This document shows positions 6,562 through 14,688 of a stretch of 64,000 bases of DNA, in pieces. A program made the position numbers and the translations under genes. The notes below the pieces were generated by a model. It worked only from the letters and a program-made list of their open reading frames with translations. It did no database searches and was not told the origin of the DNA. How positions within the stretch are numbered: the first letter of the stretch is position 1; the number at the start of each line of letters is the position of its first letter. The DNA is taken from positions 620,001 to 684,000 of the forward strand of contig JAXMCK010000005.1 of the NCBI GenBank assembly GCA_046349395.1, written 5' to 3'. Origin of the DNA: JAXMCK01 sp046349395. Lineage in GTDB: Bacteria > Pseudomonadota > Alphaproteobacteria > Geminicoccales > Geminicoccaceae.

Positions 6562-7833
6562 ATGATCATCCGCAAACCGGCGTCGGCGGTCTCCCGCCGC
6601 GGCATCCTGGCGACGACGGCAGCCGGGGGCGCCGCCCTGGCGGCCGGTGCGGCGTCGGCCGCCACCTTCGGCAATCCCGACGAGCCGCCGCAGAGTGCGC
6701 TGAACGCCAAGAACCCGCAGAGCCTCACCATCCCCGGCCCGCACGACCCCGCACTCGCCGAGCAGATGCCGTCCTTCCTCTCGCCGCCACCGACCGACGT
6801 CGGCAGCTCTCCCATGCTCTGGGCGTCCTTCAACCTCGCCCCGCGCCGCATCCAGGACGGCGGCTGGGGCCGGCAGGTGACGGTGTCCGACTTCCCGATC
6901 TCGACCGAGATCGCCGGCGTCAACATGCGCCTCACCGCCGGCGGCATCCGCGAGCTGCACTGGCACCAGCAGGCCGAGTGGGCGATCATGACCTACGGCC
7001 GCTGCCGGATCACCGTCCTCGACTCGAAGGGGCGCCCGGACATCGCCGACGTCGAGGCGGGCGATCTCTGGTACTTCCCGGCCGGCCTGCCGCACTCGCT
7101 CCAGGGCCTGGGTCCAGACGGGGCCGAGTTCGTGCTGGCCTTCGACAATGGCACCAGCTCCGAATTCAACACGCTGCCGGCCACAGACTGGCTGGCGCAC
7201 ACCCCGCCCGAGGTGCTGGGCCTCAATTTCGGCCTGCCGCCCGACGCCTTTTCAACAATCCCGCTGCACAATCGCTGGATCTTCCAGGGCGAGGTGCCGG
7301 GCCCACTGGAGGCGGCCCGCAAGGCGAGCCTCGAGGGCACCACCGCCCCCGATCTGCCCTACACCTTCAGGCTCTCGCAAGCGAAGCCCGCAAGCGAGAA
7401 CCGGAGTGGCAAGGTGCAGATCGCCGACAGCAACAACTTCAAGGTCTCGACGACGGTCGCCGCCGGCCTCCTGACCATCAAGCCCGGTGCGATCCGCACC
7501 CTGCACTGGCACCCGAATGCCGACGAGTGGCAGTACTACATCAAGGGCACCGGCCGCATGACCGTGTTCAACGCCGGCCCCTCCGCCGTCACGGCCGACT
7601 TCCATCCGGGCGACATCGGCTATGTGAAGAAGGGCCTCGGCCACTACATCCAGAACACAGGGAAAGAAGACCTCGTCTTCGTCGCCGTGTTCCGCTCCGA
7701 CCGCTACGAGCAGGTCTCGCTCGGCGACTGGCTGGCCCACACCCCCCCGGAGCTGGTCGCCGCCAACTTCAACCTCGACCCGGCCGTGGTGGCGAAGTTC
7801 CCGAAGGAGAGCTTCGACTTCATGCCCGCCTGA
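6562..7833 (+). CDS. Bicupin oxalate decarboxylase family protein, Tat-exported
   Basis: A 423-residue protein. Residues 1-35 carry a twin-arginine signal (SRRGILATTAAGGAALAAG). Two cupin domains follow, each with a Mn-binding set: HWHQQAEWAI and LPHS in the first, HWHPNADEWQYY and LGHY in the second. LTDWLAHTP-like segments occur twice. The lid region reads FDNGTSSEFNT, aligning with the SENST lid of Bacillus OxdC and keeping the catalytic Glu, so decarboxylation to formate and CO2 is more likely than oxidation. It stands alone with 250 bp of non-coding DNA upstream. Formate or CO2 produced outside the membrane would be relevant to the inorganic-carbon pump at 13.1 kb, but that link is speculative. 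Confidence 0.85.
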   Translation: MIIRKPASAVSRRGILATTAAGGAALAAGAASAATFGNPDEPPQSALNAKNPQSLTIPGPHDPALAEQMPSFLSPPPTDVGSSPMLWASFNLAPRRIQDGGWGRQVTVSDFPISTEIAGVNMRLTAGGIRELHWHQQAEWAIMTYGRCRITVLDSKGRPDIADVEAGDLWYFPAGLPHSLQGLGPDGAEFVLAFDNGTSSEFNTLPATDWLAHTPPEVLGLNFGLPPDAFSTIPLHNRWIFQGEVPGPLEAARKASLEGTTAPDLPYTFRLSQAKPASENRSGKVQIADSNNFKVSTTVAAGLLTIKPGAIRTLHWHPNADEWQYYIKGTGRMTVFNAGPSAVTADFHPGDIGYVKKGLGHYIQNTGKEDLVFVAVFRSDRYEQVSLGDWLAHTPPELVAANFNLDPAVVAKFPKESFDFMPA

Positions 7834-7842
7834 GGGCGCCAC

Positions 7843-8310
7843 TCAGAGGCCGAGCGCGGTCAACCCCGGATGGTCGTCGGGGCGCCGCCCCTGAGGCCAG
7901 CGGAACAGGCGCAGGGTCTCGTCGATGGCGACGTCGTTGATACTTGCATGGCGCTCCGCCATGTAGCCCTCGGCGTCGAACTGCCAGTTCTCGTTGCCGT
8001 GGCTGCGCCACCAGCGCCCGTCCGCGTCCTGCCATTCGTAGACGAAGCGCACGGCGATCCGGGCACCGGTGAACGCCCACAGCTCCTTGATGAGCCGGTA
8101 GTCCAGCTCCTTCGCCCACTTGCGGGTGAGGAAGGCCTCGATCGCCGCACGGCCTGTGAAGAACTCGGAGCGGTTCCGCCAGCGGCTGTCCGGCGTGTAG
8201 GCCAGCGCCACCTTCGCCGGATCGCGGCCGTTCCAGGCATCCTCGGCCGCCCGCACCTTCTGGATGGCGGTCGCTTCGGTAAACGGCGGAACGGGTGGTC
8301 TCGGTGCCAT
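7843..8310 (-). CDS. DUF1348 (NTF2/SnoaL-like) protein
   Basis: A 155-residue single-domain protein. The sequence AEDAWNGRDPAKVALAYTPD, then RWRNRSEFFTGR and FLTRKWAKELDYRLIKELWA, with RFVYEWQDADGRWWRSHGNE, matches the DUF1348 family of small NTF2-fold proteins. Function unknown in the family; the cone-shaped fold usually encloses a small ligand or active site. Its stop is convergent with the oxalate decarboxylase gene, 9 bp away. The next gene upstream on this strand is an AhpD-like protein 44 bp away, so the two may share a transcript. Confidence 0.8.
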   Translation of the reverse strand: MAPRPPVPPFTEATAIQKVRAAEDAWNGRDPAKVALAYTPDSRWRNRSEFFTGRAAIEAFLTRKWAKELDYRLIKELWAFTGARIAVRFVYEWQDADGRWWRSHGNENWQFDAEGYMAERHASINDVAIDETLRLFRWPQGRRPDDHPGLTALGL

Positions 8311-8354
8311 GGCGGTCTCCCCCTATCGTAACGGCGATGTCGAACGTGCGCCCG

Positions 8355-8897
8355 TCAGGCAGCGTCCGCCAGCACGACCGGGAAGTCGATGTCGGTCTGC
8401 GCCACATTGTTCATGAGATTGGTCAGGAAGTTCTCGGCCACGACAAGCACGATCTCGACGATCTCCGCCTCGCCGTAGCCGGCGCTCCGCACCGCAGCGA
8501 GGTCGCCGTCGCTCACCTTCCCCCGGGCTTCGGCCACCTTGCGCGCGAAGACGACCGCGGCATCCGCCTTGGCGTCGTTCGAGTGCCCCGCCCGGTTGGC
8601 GGCCACCTCGGCCGCATCGAGCTTGGCGAGGTTCGTGGCCAGGTAACTGTGCGCCGACATGCAGTAGTCGCAACCGTTCACCGCCGCCACGGCGAGCGCG
8701 ATGCGCTCGCGGGTCCTGACGTCGAGCGTGCGTCCGAGGCCGCCGTTCAGGCCCAGCACCGCCTCGAGGCCGGCCGGCGAGTGGCCGATCAGCTTGAACA
8801 TGTTCGGGACAACCCCGAGCTTGCGGCCGACCGCGTCCAGCAGCGGCTGCGAGGCTGCGGGGGCTTCGTCACGAGTCGGAATGGACAGACGCGACAT
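8355..8897 (-). CDS. Carboxymuconolactone decarboxylase / AhpD-like alkylhydroperoxidase
   Basis: A 180-residue all-helical protein. The start ATG 8897 is preceded by AGGAG. The diagnostic segment AVAAVNGCDYCMSAHSYLA carries the CxxC redox pair and downstream His of peroxidase-related CMD proteins. The C-terminal half has VVAENFLTNLMNNVAQTDID, typical of this group. Such proteins reduce organic peroxides using the CxxC pair. It is followed by the DUF1348 gene on the same strand, so a small oxidative-stress transcript is plausible. Confidence 0.85.
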   Translation of the reverse strand: MSRLSIPTRDEAPAASQPLLDAVGRKLGVVPNMFKLIGHSPAGLEAVLGLNGGLGRTLDVRTRERIALAVAAVNGCDYCMSAHSYLATNLAKLDAAEVAANRAGHSNDAKADAAVVFARKVAEARGKVSDGDLAAVRSAGYGEAEIVEIVLVVAENFLTNLMNNVAQTDIDFPVVLADAA

Positions 8898-9053
8898 GGT
8901 GCATCTCCTGGGCATCGGGGAGAAACGCTCTCCCCGCGCCAGAGATGGCTCATTCCAGTGTTTGTGATAATCGGCCGGAGCCGCACTTCATCGTTGCAGC
9001 TGACGCAATAAGCCTGTCGATCGCCCGGCACACCGCGACGGGCAGTCGAGCCG

Positions 9054-9251
9054 TCAGACCGGCAGCGGGGCCGTCTCGACGTCGATCTCGGACTGCAGGT
9101 CGTCCAGCAGCTTCGGCAACCGCTTTTCCAGGAACATGCTGAGGGCGGTCAGCGCATCCCGCGCCGCGATGTCGCCGAGTTCGGCGAACCGGCGGAGCTG
9201 GCGGTAGGTCCGGCTCAAGCCCTCTTCGTCCAGAACGGTGAATTCGGTCAT
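9054..9251 (-). CDS. Small hypothetical protein (65 aa)
   Basis: An acidic 65-residue protein (MTEFTVLDEEGLSRTYRQLR...), mostly helical with no signal peptide, ending ETAPLPV. The run RRFAELGDIAARDALTALSMFLEKRLPKLLDDLQ reads as an amphipathic helix pair. No family recognised. The start ATG at 9251 has GCGAGGG upstream. It sits alone between an AhpD-like and a DUF1330 gene on the same strand. Confidence 0.5.
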   Translation of the reverse strand: MTEFTVLDEEGLSRTYRQLRRFAELGDIAARDALTALSMFLEKRLPKLLDDLQSEIDVETAPLPV

Positions 9252-9415
9252 GGTCCCTCGCCGGCGGCCTCGTGCCGCGTCATGTTGCGCCGCACAATAA
9301 GATGGACCGGCGGCAAGGGAAAGCGAGCGGAGGACCGTCAGGCGGGAGCTTCCGCCTTTGGCGGCTGCTTTGCGGGCCTGAGCGGCGAACTCAGCCGGTG
9401 ACGTCCCGATCAGCC

Positions 9416-9736
9416 TCACCCGAGAATGTCGACGGCCCTGTGCTCGGGCCCCACACCTTCGATCAGGATCACGTCGCCGAAAGAATGGGCAGTGCGAAGC
9501 GGCAGGATCTCCCGGTAGGCCGGCGAGTCGTACCAGGAGCGTGCGGTCGCCACATCGGGAAACGCGATGGCGATCAGGTCCTCGGGCCAAGTCCCCTCCA
9601 GCTCGATTCTGGGACCGCCATGGATGATGAACCGGCCGCCGAACGGGGCCAGCGTCGCGTCGATCTGCTCCAGATAGCTGACGATTGCCGGTCCCATCTC
9701 GACGTTCCTCAGCCGTGCCACCGCATAGGCCGTCAT
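9416..9736 (-). CDS. DUF1330 family protein
   Basis: A 106-residue protein of the DUF1330 family (dimeric alpha-beta barrel fold). It has MTAYAVARLRNVEMGPAIVSYLEQI, FIIHGG near residue 37, the LIAIAFPDVATARSWYDSPAYREI helix and a closing VILIEG strand. The AFPD..ARSWYDSPAYR pattern is diagnostic. Function unknown for the family; members often sit in catabolic or stress contexts. A separate transcript divergent from the SnoaL-like gene at 9873 is likely. Confidence 0.85.
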   Translation of the reverse strand: MTAYAVARLRNVEMGPAIVSYLEQIDATLAPFGGRFIIHGGPRIELEGTWPEDLIAIAFPDVATARSWYDSPAYREILPLRTAHSFGDVILIEGVGPEHRAVDILG

Positions 9737-9872
9737 GTACCGCTCCAATGAATTGCCATGCCGAGCATGCGTCCAACGCGACGGGCGGCAATGACGTGTG
9801 AGGTAATTGAGCCTGCCACTGCCCGCCTCGATCCTGCGGGCGTCAACGACGAACCAACCCATTCGGGAGACC

Positions 9873-10241
9873 ATGATGGCCGAAGCAGCCACCATCGCCG
9901 AACGCTACATCGCCTTGTGGAACGAAGCCGATCCCGTCCGCCGCCACGACCTGCTGGCGGCGGAATGGAGCGAGGACGCGACCTATGCCGATCCTCTGGC
10001 GCGTGCGTCGGGGCACGCCGAAATCGACACCCTCATCGGCGCCGTGCAGCAGCGCTTTCCGGGCTTCCGCTTCACGCTCGTGGGTACCGCCGACGGGGTC
10101 GGCGACCGTGTCCGCTCCTCCTGGGCGCTCGGCCCGGAAGCGCAGCCCGACATGATCATGGGCACCGACTTCGTCCTGGTCGAGAATGGCCGCCTGAAGT
10201 CCGTGACGGGCTTCCTCGACAAGGTCCCCGCACACGGGTGA
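9873..10241 (+). CDS. Nuclear transport factor 2 / SnoaL-like protein
   Basis: A 122-residue NTF2-fold protein. It begins MMAEAATIAERYIALWNEAD and contains the WSEDATYADPLARASGHAEI segment typical of SnoaL_2 domains. It ends with a curved sheet strand, TDFVLVENGRLKSVTGFLD. GGGAGA lies six bases before the first ATG. The substrate is unknown. The XRE regulator starts 19 bp after its stop, so the two are probably cotranscribed. Confidence 0.8.
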   Translation: MMAEAATIAERYIALWNEADPVRRHDLLAAEWSEDATYADPLARASGHAEIDTLIGAVQQRFPGFRFTLVGTADGVGDRVRSSWALGPEAQPDMIMGTDFVLVENGRLKSVTGFLDKVPAHG

Positions 10242-10260
10242 CAGCGGGCCTGGAGTGAGC

Positions 10261-11052
10261 ATGGAGCAGCCGATCGAGGCCGCCGGGGCCGGCACCTATC
10301 TGCGCAGTTGGCGCCGGCGCCGACACCTCAGCCAGCTCGACTGCGCGCTGGAGGCCAACATCTCGCAGCGCCATCTGAGCTTCCTCGAAAGCGGCCGAGC
10401 CCGGCCCAGCCGCGAGATGCTGCTCCACCTCGCCGCGCACCTCGACAGCCCGCTCCGCGAGCGCAACGCCGCCCTCCTTGCCGCGGGCTTCGCCCCGGCC
10501 TTCCCGGAGCGGAGCCTTGACGATCCCTTGATGGCCACGGCGCGCGCCGCCATCGCGACGATGCTGAAAGGCCACGAGCCCTACCCTGCTTTGGCCGTCG
10601 ACCGCCACTGGCACCTCCTCGACGCCAACGCCGCGGTGGCACCGCTGCTGGTGGGCATCGAGGAACGGACGCTTCTCGCTCCGCAGCTGAACGTGCTGCG
10701 GCTGAGCCTCCATCCGAGTGGCCTCGCCCCACGCATCCTGAACCTCGCCGAGTGGCGCCATCACATCCTGGATCGGCTGCGCCGCCAGATCGCCGTGACC
10801 CAAGACAGTGGACTGGTCGCCCTACTGGCCGAGCTGACGGCCTATCCGCACCCGGGCGGTCCCGCCGGCGCGGCCGACCATGCGGGCCTCCTGATCCCGC
10901 TGCGCCTCGCCACCGAGCGCGGCGAGTTGTCCCTGATCTCCACCACCACCGTCTTCGGCACGCCGCGCGACGTCCTCCTCTCGGAAATCGCGATCGAGTC
11001 CTTCTTTCCAGTCGACGAGGCGACCGGCCGGCTCCTGCGCAGCGGCACCTAG
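10261..11052 (+). CDS. XRE-family regulator with MmyB-like ligand domain
   Basis: A 263-residue protein. Residues 8-65 are an XRE helix-turn-helix: TYLRSWRRRRHLSQLDCALEA and ISQRHLSFLESGRARPSREM. The C-terminal MmyB-like PAS-fold domain has YPALAVDRHWHLLDANAAVAPLL and ends with SEIAIESFFPVDEAT. Such proteins regulate small detoxification genes, so it may control the SnoaL-like gene just upstream. The start ATG 10261 has GGAG five bases before it; a GTG at 10255 is in frame. The TAG stop is completed by the first G of an IS630 element. Confidence 0.85.
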   Translation: MEQPIEAAGAGTYLRSWRRRRHLSQLDCALEANISQRHLSFLESGRARPSREMLLHLAAHLDSPLRERNAALLAAGFAPAFPERSLDDPLMATARAAIATMLKGHEPYPALAVDRHWHLLDANAAVAPLLVGIEERTLLAPQLNVLRLSLHPSGLAPRILNLAEWRHHILDRLRRQIAVTQDSGLVALLAELTAYPHPGGPAGAADHAGLLIPLRLATERGELSLISTTTVFGTPRDVLLSEIAIESFFPVDEATGRLLRSGT

Positions 11053-12115
11053 AGCATTTTCACGCTGGGCGTGGATAGCCTGAGTTGGCGATGAAGTTGG
11101 CGCATTCGGTAGGCGGGAAGAGGTCGAGCAGCTTACCGATAGCGTTCCACAGCCCGTCGACGGTGCGTTCGGCGGCCTTGCGCAGGAGGGCCTTGAGCTT
11201 GGCGAAGGCCTGCTCGATCGGATTGAGGTCGGGCGAGTAGGGCGGCAGATAACGGAGTTCGGCCCCGCGGGCCTCGATGGCCTCCCGAATGCCGGCGACT
11301 TTGTGGGCGGGCAGGTTGTCCATGACCACGATGTCGCCGGGTCGCAGCTCCGGAGCCAACATCTGCTCGATCCAGGCCCGGAAGATGACACCGTTCATCG
11401 CGCCGTCGGTGACGTAGGGGGCGACGAAGCCGCGGGCGGTGAGGCCGCCGACGAAAGTGGTCGACTTCCAGTGGCCGTGCGGCACGGGACCGTCCACCCG
11501 CCGGCCGCGCGGGCTGCGGCCATAGCGGCGGGCCATGTTGGTAGCGGCACCGGTCTCGTCCACGAAGACGAGCTGCGCCGGGTTCAGCCCGGCTTGGTCA
11601 GCGCGCCAGTCGGCGCGCCGCGCGGCGACATCGGGCCGGTCCTGCTCCTGCGCCCGGAGCGACTTTTTTTCAGCGTCAGGCCGAGCCGGAAAATGGTCCG
11701 GTGCATCAGGCCGAGACTGGTGCTCACCCCATGTGTCGCCAGCAGCCAAGCGCGCAGCTCGTTCAGCGTGACGTCGGGACGTAGCACTACCTCCGCCGCA
11801 ATGGCGTCGTGATGGGCCGCCAGCTTGAGCGCCTGATGATTGCGCTGCGCCCGCGCCTCCGTCTCGCCGGTCGCCGCCCGGCGCGCCTCGGCCTTGTAGA
11901 TGTACGACACGCTGACCTGGAACAGCCGCGCCGCGTCCCGGGCCGGCATCCCGCCGTCCATCGCCGCCAGCACCCGGCTCCGTAGATCCGTCGAGTAGCT
12001 CTGCCCCGAACGCCACGCCATCACACCATCCCAGCTCACGCCAACCGAGAAGCGTGAATCACATACTACGAACTGTGGGAATCGGGAAAAGATTCCGGTT
12101 AGACCGAATCCGCTC
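11052..12115 (-). mobile_element. IS630-family insertion sequence, complete
   Basis: The element spans 1064 bp and carries a transposase read leftward in two overlapping frames. Both ends begin GAGC when read inward, with an ATT shortly after, and both are flanked by C-TA, consistent with the CTAG target and TA duplication known for IS630. The left flank is the TAG stop of the XRE gene and the right flank the TAG stop of the LysR gene. The terminal repeats beyond GAGC are poorly matched, so the exact right end is less certain; a second TTCACGCT inverted match lies inside both ends. Confidence 0.75.
11060..12039 (-). CDS. IS630 transposase, two frames joined by a -1 frameshift
   Basis: The first frame (12039-11584) encodes the DNA-binding half: SYSTDLRSRVLAAMDGGMPA, the RDAARLFQVSVSYIYK helix-turn-helix and LRAWLLATHGVS. 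The second frame continues from the run of seven A residues (read leftward; T-run at 11664-11670) with LNPAQLVFVDETGAATNMAR. It then carries GDIVVMDNLPAHK and YLPPYSPDLNPIEQAFAKLK, the DDE triad of IS630/Tc1-type transposases, ending at 11060. Seven A residues as CTG-AAA-AAA-AGT allow a -1 slip into GAA-AAA-AAG-TCG. This is the usual way IS630 elements make full-length enzyme. All three catalytic acids are present, so it may be active. Confidence 0.85.
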
Positions 12116-13002
12116 TAGTCCAGTTCCAGCGTCGGTGCGGTGAGCAGCGAGCGCACCAGCGGGTTCGGGAACCGCCGCTCGACTGTCACGGCGTAGAACG
12201 TCTCGACTATCCCGGGCAGCTGGGCCGCCTCGCAGAGGGTGCCCGCCGCCAGCTCGTCGGTGACGACAATCGGCGGCAGCACGGCGAGGCCCACATCCTC
12301 GCGGGCGAGCAGGCGCATCATCGCCATGTCGTCGACCTCGGCCGCGATCTGCGGGCGGATGTCGAGCCGATCGGCCAGCGAATCGAAGCCGGTGCGCACG
12401 CTGCTGTCGGCGATGGGCAGGATCACCGGCTGGGTGCGCAGGAGGTCCTCCAGCGTTGCTCCGTCCACCACCCGATGCGGCTGCCCGATCAGGCTCACAT
12501 GCTGTTCGGCCAGCCGGTGCGCCACGACCGGCATCAGCGCGTCGGCGCCCGGCGCCTGGTTCGTCAGCACCATGTCGAGCTGCAGCGCCTCCAGGGCCCT
12601 CAGCAACTCCGCCGAGCCGCCCGAGCGCAGGATCACTTCCACATCCGGCCGCCCCAGCACGGGCCGCAGGAAGCCGATCTGGAAGTTGCGCGAGAGCGTG
12701 GCCAGCGCCCCGATCCGCAGCGCCTGCCGCGTGCGCCCCGATTCGCGCAGCGTGCCGATCAACTCCTCGCCGGTGGCGAAGATCGCTTCGGCATGGTCAA
12801 GGGCGATCCGCCCGGCCTCGGTCAGCTGCAGCTGCCGCCCGCGCCGCTCGAACAACGCGTGCCCCAGCCGCTCCTCCAGCTTGCGGATCTGCACCGACAG
12901 TGCCGACTGTGAGAGGTTCAGCCGTGCCGCCGTCCGCGTCAGGTTCCCGTCCCGCGCCACCGCCCAGAAGTAGCGGAGATGGTTATAGTTCAGCTCGCTC
13001 AT
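12115..13002 (-). CDS. LysR-family regulator, probable regulator of dabBA
   Basis: A 295-residue LysR protein. The winged helix-turn-helix is at residues 1-65 (NYNHLRYFWAVARDGNLTRT, LNLSQSALSVQIRKLEERLG). A substrate-binding-type effector domain (residues 90-290) follows. The NHLRYFW opening is of the NhaR/ActR-like subgroup. It is divergent from dabB by 107 bp, with a palindrome at 13004-13026 between them. The pair most likely forms a CO2/bicarbonate-responsive control unit, as CbbR-type LysR proteins do for carbon fixation. The effector is unknown. Its TAG stop is completed by the terminal C of the IS630 element. Confidence 0.85.
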   Translation of the reverse strand: MSELNYNHLRYFWAVARDGNLTRTAARLNLSQSALSVQIRKLEERLGHALFERRGRQLQLTEAGRIALDHAEAIFATGEELIGTLRESGRTRQALRIGALATLSRNFQIGFLRPVLGRPDVEVILRSGGSAELLRALEALQLDMVLTNQAPGADALMPVVAHRLAEQHVSLIGQPHRVVDGATLEDLLRTQPVILPIADSSVRTGFDSLADRLDIRPQIAAEVDDMAMMRLLAREDVGLAVLPPIVVTDELAAGTLCEAAQLPGIVETFYAVTVERRFPNPLVRSLLTAPTLELD

Positions 13003-13003
13003 G

Positions 13004-13026
13004 ACCGTTCCATGAAACAGAACGGT
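13004..13026. promoter_or_regulatory. LysR-type binding site between lysR and dabB
   Basis: ACCGTTC and GAACGGT form perfect 7-bp arms around nine bases. The central T at 13009 and A at 13021 are 11 bases apart, giving the T-N11-A core of LysR operators. The site overlaps the lysR leader, as expected for autoregulation with activation of the divergent dab operon. Confidence 0.55.
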
Positions 13027-13109
13027 AGACGCGAAACAATGAATTTTTCTCCTGCCGCTTTCGTGGCTATCTGTCCGGTCGCTCCGCTACGGCTTCCAAG
13101 GAGGGACCC

Positions 13110-14669
13110 TTGCCCATCGATCTCCTGCCGCTTCTGGCCCCAGGCGGTCTGGCCGTCGCCGCCGCCATCCGTTTCCTCACACCGGGCGCCCGGCCGCTGG
13201 CACAACCCTGGCTCGCCGAGGCCATGGCTCTCCTGGCCCTCCTCGTCGCCGCGGCCACCGCCGCGCTCGTCGCCTTGGGCGGTGCGCACACCTTCGGGCT
13301 CGTCGGCCCGCTCGGCATCGGCCTGTCGCTGCGGCTCGATGCCGTCAGTGCGGTCATGTTCCTGCTCGTCGCCTTCGTCGGCTGGATCGTGCTGCGCTAC
13401 ACCCGCACCTATCTCAAAGGCGAGCCGCGCCAGGGCCCGTTCACGGGCTGGATCTGCCTGACCCTGGCGGCCGTCATGCTGCTGGTGACGGCCGGCAACC
13501 TCGTGCAACTGCTCGCCGCCTGGGTGGCGACGAGCCTCTTCCTGCACGAGCTGCTGCTCTTCTACCGCGAGCGTCCGGCCGCCCAGCGGGCGGCACGGAA
13601 GAAGTTCGTCATGGCCCGCCTCGGCGACGCGGCCCTTCTCGGCGCTGTGATCCTGCTGACCGTCGCCTACGGCACCACCGACATCGCCACCATCCTGGCC
13701 GACGCGCGAGCTGGCGAAGGCGGTGCGGTGGCCGTGGTCGCTGCCGGCTTCCTGGCGGTGGCGGCCCTCCTGAAGTCGGCCCAGTTCCCGACCCATGGCT
13801 GGCTGACCGAGGTGATGGAGACGCCGACCCCGGTCTCCGCCCTGCTCCATGCTGGCGTGGTGAATGCCGGCGGCTTCCTCCTCATCCGCTTCGCCGACGT
13901 CATGCTGCTGGCCCCGGGCATCCTGGCCGTGCTCGTCATCCTCGGCGGCTTCACCGCCCTCTTCGGCTGCCTCGTCATGCTGACCCAGCCGGCGGTGAAA
14001 ACCTCGCTCGCCTGGTCCACCGTCGGCCAGATGGGCTTCATGGTCCTGCAGTGCGGCCTCGCCCTCTTCCCGCTGGCGCTCCTGCACATCGTCGCCCACT
14101 CGCTCTACAAGGCACACGCCTTCCTCGTCTCCGGCAGTGCGATCGAGACCATCGCCGCCAACCGCCGGCCCGGTCCGGTGGCGATACCCGGCCCGCTGGC
14201 GGTCGGCCGCGCCTTCCTCGTGGCGCTTGCCATCTACGCCGTCACGGCCCTCGCCTTCGGGATCGACGGGAAGTCGCCCCAGGCGCTGGCATTGGGTGCC
14301 ATCCTGATCCTCGGCATCGCCTACCTCTTCGCCCAGGGTTTCGCCGACGCGGCTCCGCGCGCCCTGACCCGCCGCACGGCCGTCTACGCGGCGGCGGCCT
14401 CGGTCAGCTACTTCGCCCTGCAGTCGGCCGCGACCTGGCTGACGGCCGGCACCCTGCCCGCCACGCCGGCCCCCGGCCCGCTGGAATGGGAGCTGATCGT
14501 CCTGGCGGTCCTGAGCTTCGGCATCGTCGCCGTCGCCCAGTCCATGTTCCCGCTCTGGTCGAACCACCCGGCCGCCGCCGGCCTCCGGGTGCACCTCTCG
14601 AACGGCCTCTACGCCAACGCCCTCCTGGACCGTGCCCTCCGTGGCTGGTCCGTCCGCGGCGCCACCTGA
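13110..14669 (+). CDS. dabB: DabB: NuoL/MrpA-like membrane subunit of the inorganic-carbon transporter
   Basis: A 519-residue polytopic protein with about 13 hydrophobic helices. It contains the proton-conducting transporter core of complex I antiporter subunits: KKFVMARLGDAALLGAVILL, then KSAQFPTHGWLTEVMETPTP and VSALLHAGVVNAGGFLLIRF. TSLAWSTVGQMGFMVLQCGL and LHIVAHSLYKAHAFLVSGSA follow. Start TTG at 13110 is supported by AAGGAGG seven to thirteen bases upstream. DabB is thought to use the cation gradient to drive CO2 hydration by DabA. The dabA gene follows 19 bp downstream and LysR is divergent. Confidence 0.9.
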   Translation: MPIDLLPLLAPGGLAVAAAIRFLTPGARPLAQPWLAEAMALLALLVAAATAALVALGGAHTFGLVGPLGIGLSLRLDAVSAVMFLLVAFVGWIVLRYTRTYLKGEPRQGPFTGWICLTLAAVMLLVTAGNLVQLLAAWVATSLFLHELLLFYRERPAAQRAARKKFVMARLGDAALLGAVILLTVAYGTTDIATILADARAGEGGAVAVVAAGFLAVAALLKSAQFPTHGWLTEVMETPTPVSALLHAGVVNAGGFLLIRFADVMLLAPGILAVLVILGGFTALFGCLVMLTQPAVKTSLAWSTVGQMGFMVLQCGLALFPLALLHIVAHSLYKAHAFLVSGSAIETIAANRRPGPVAIPGPLAVGRAFLVALAIYAVTALAFGIDGKSPQALALGAILILGIAYLFAQGFADAAPRALTRRTAVYAAAASVSYFALQSAATWLTAGTLPATPAPGPLEWELIVLAVLSFGIVAVAQSMFPLWSNHPAAAGLRVHLSNGLYANALLDRALRGWSVRGAT

Positions 14670-14688
14670 GCCATCTGGAGAGACGACA

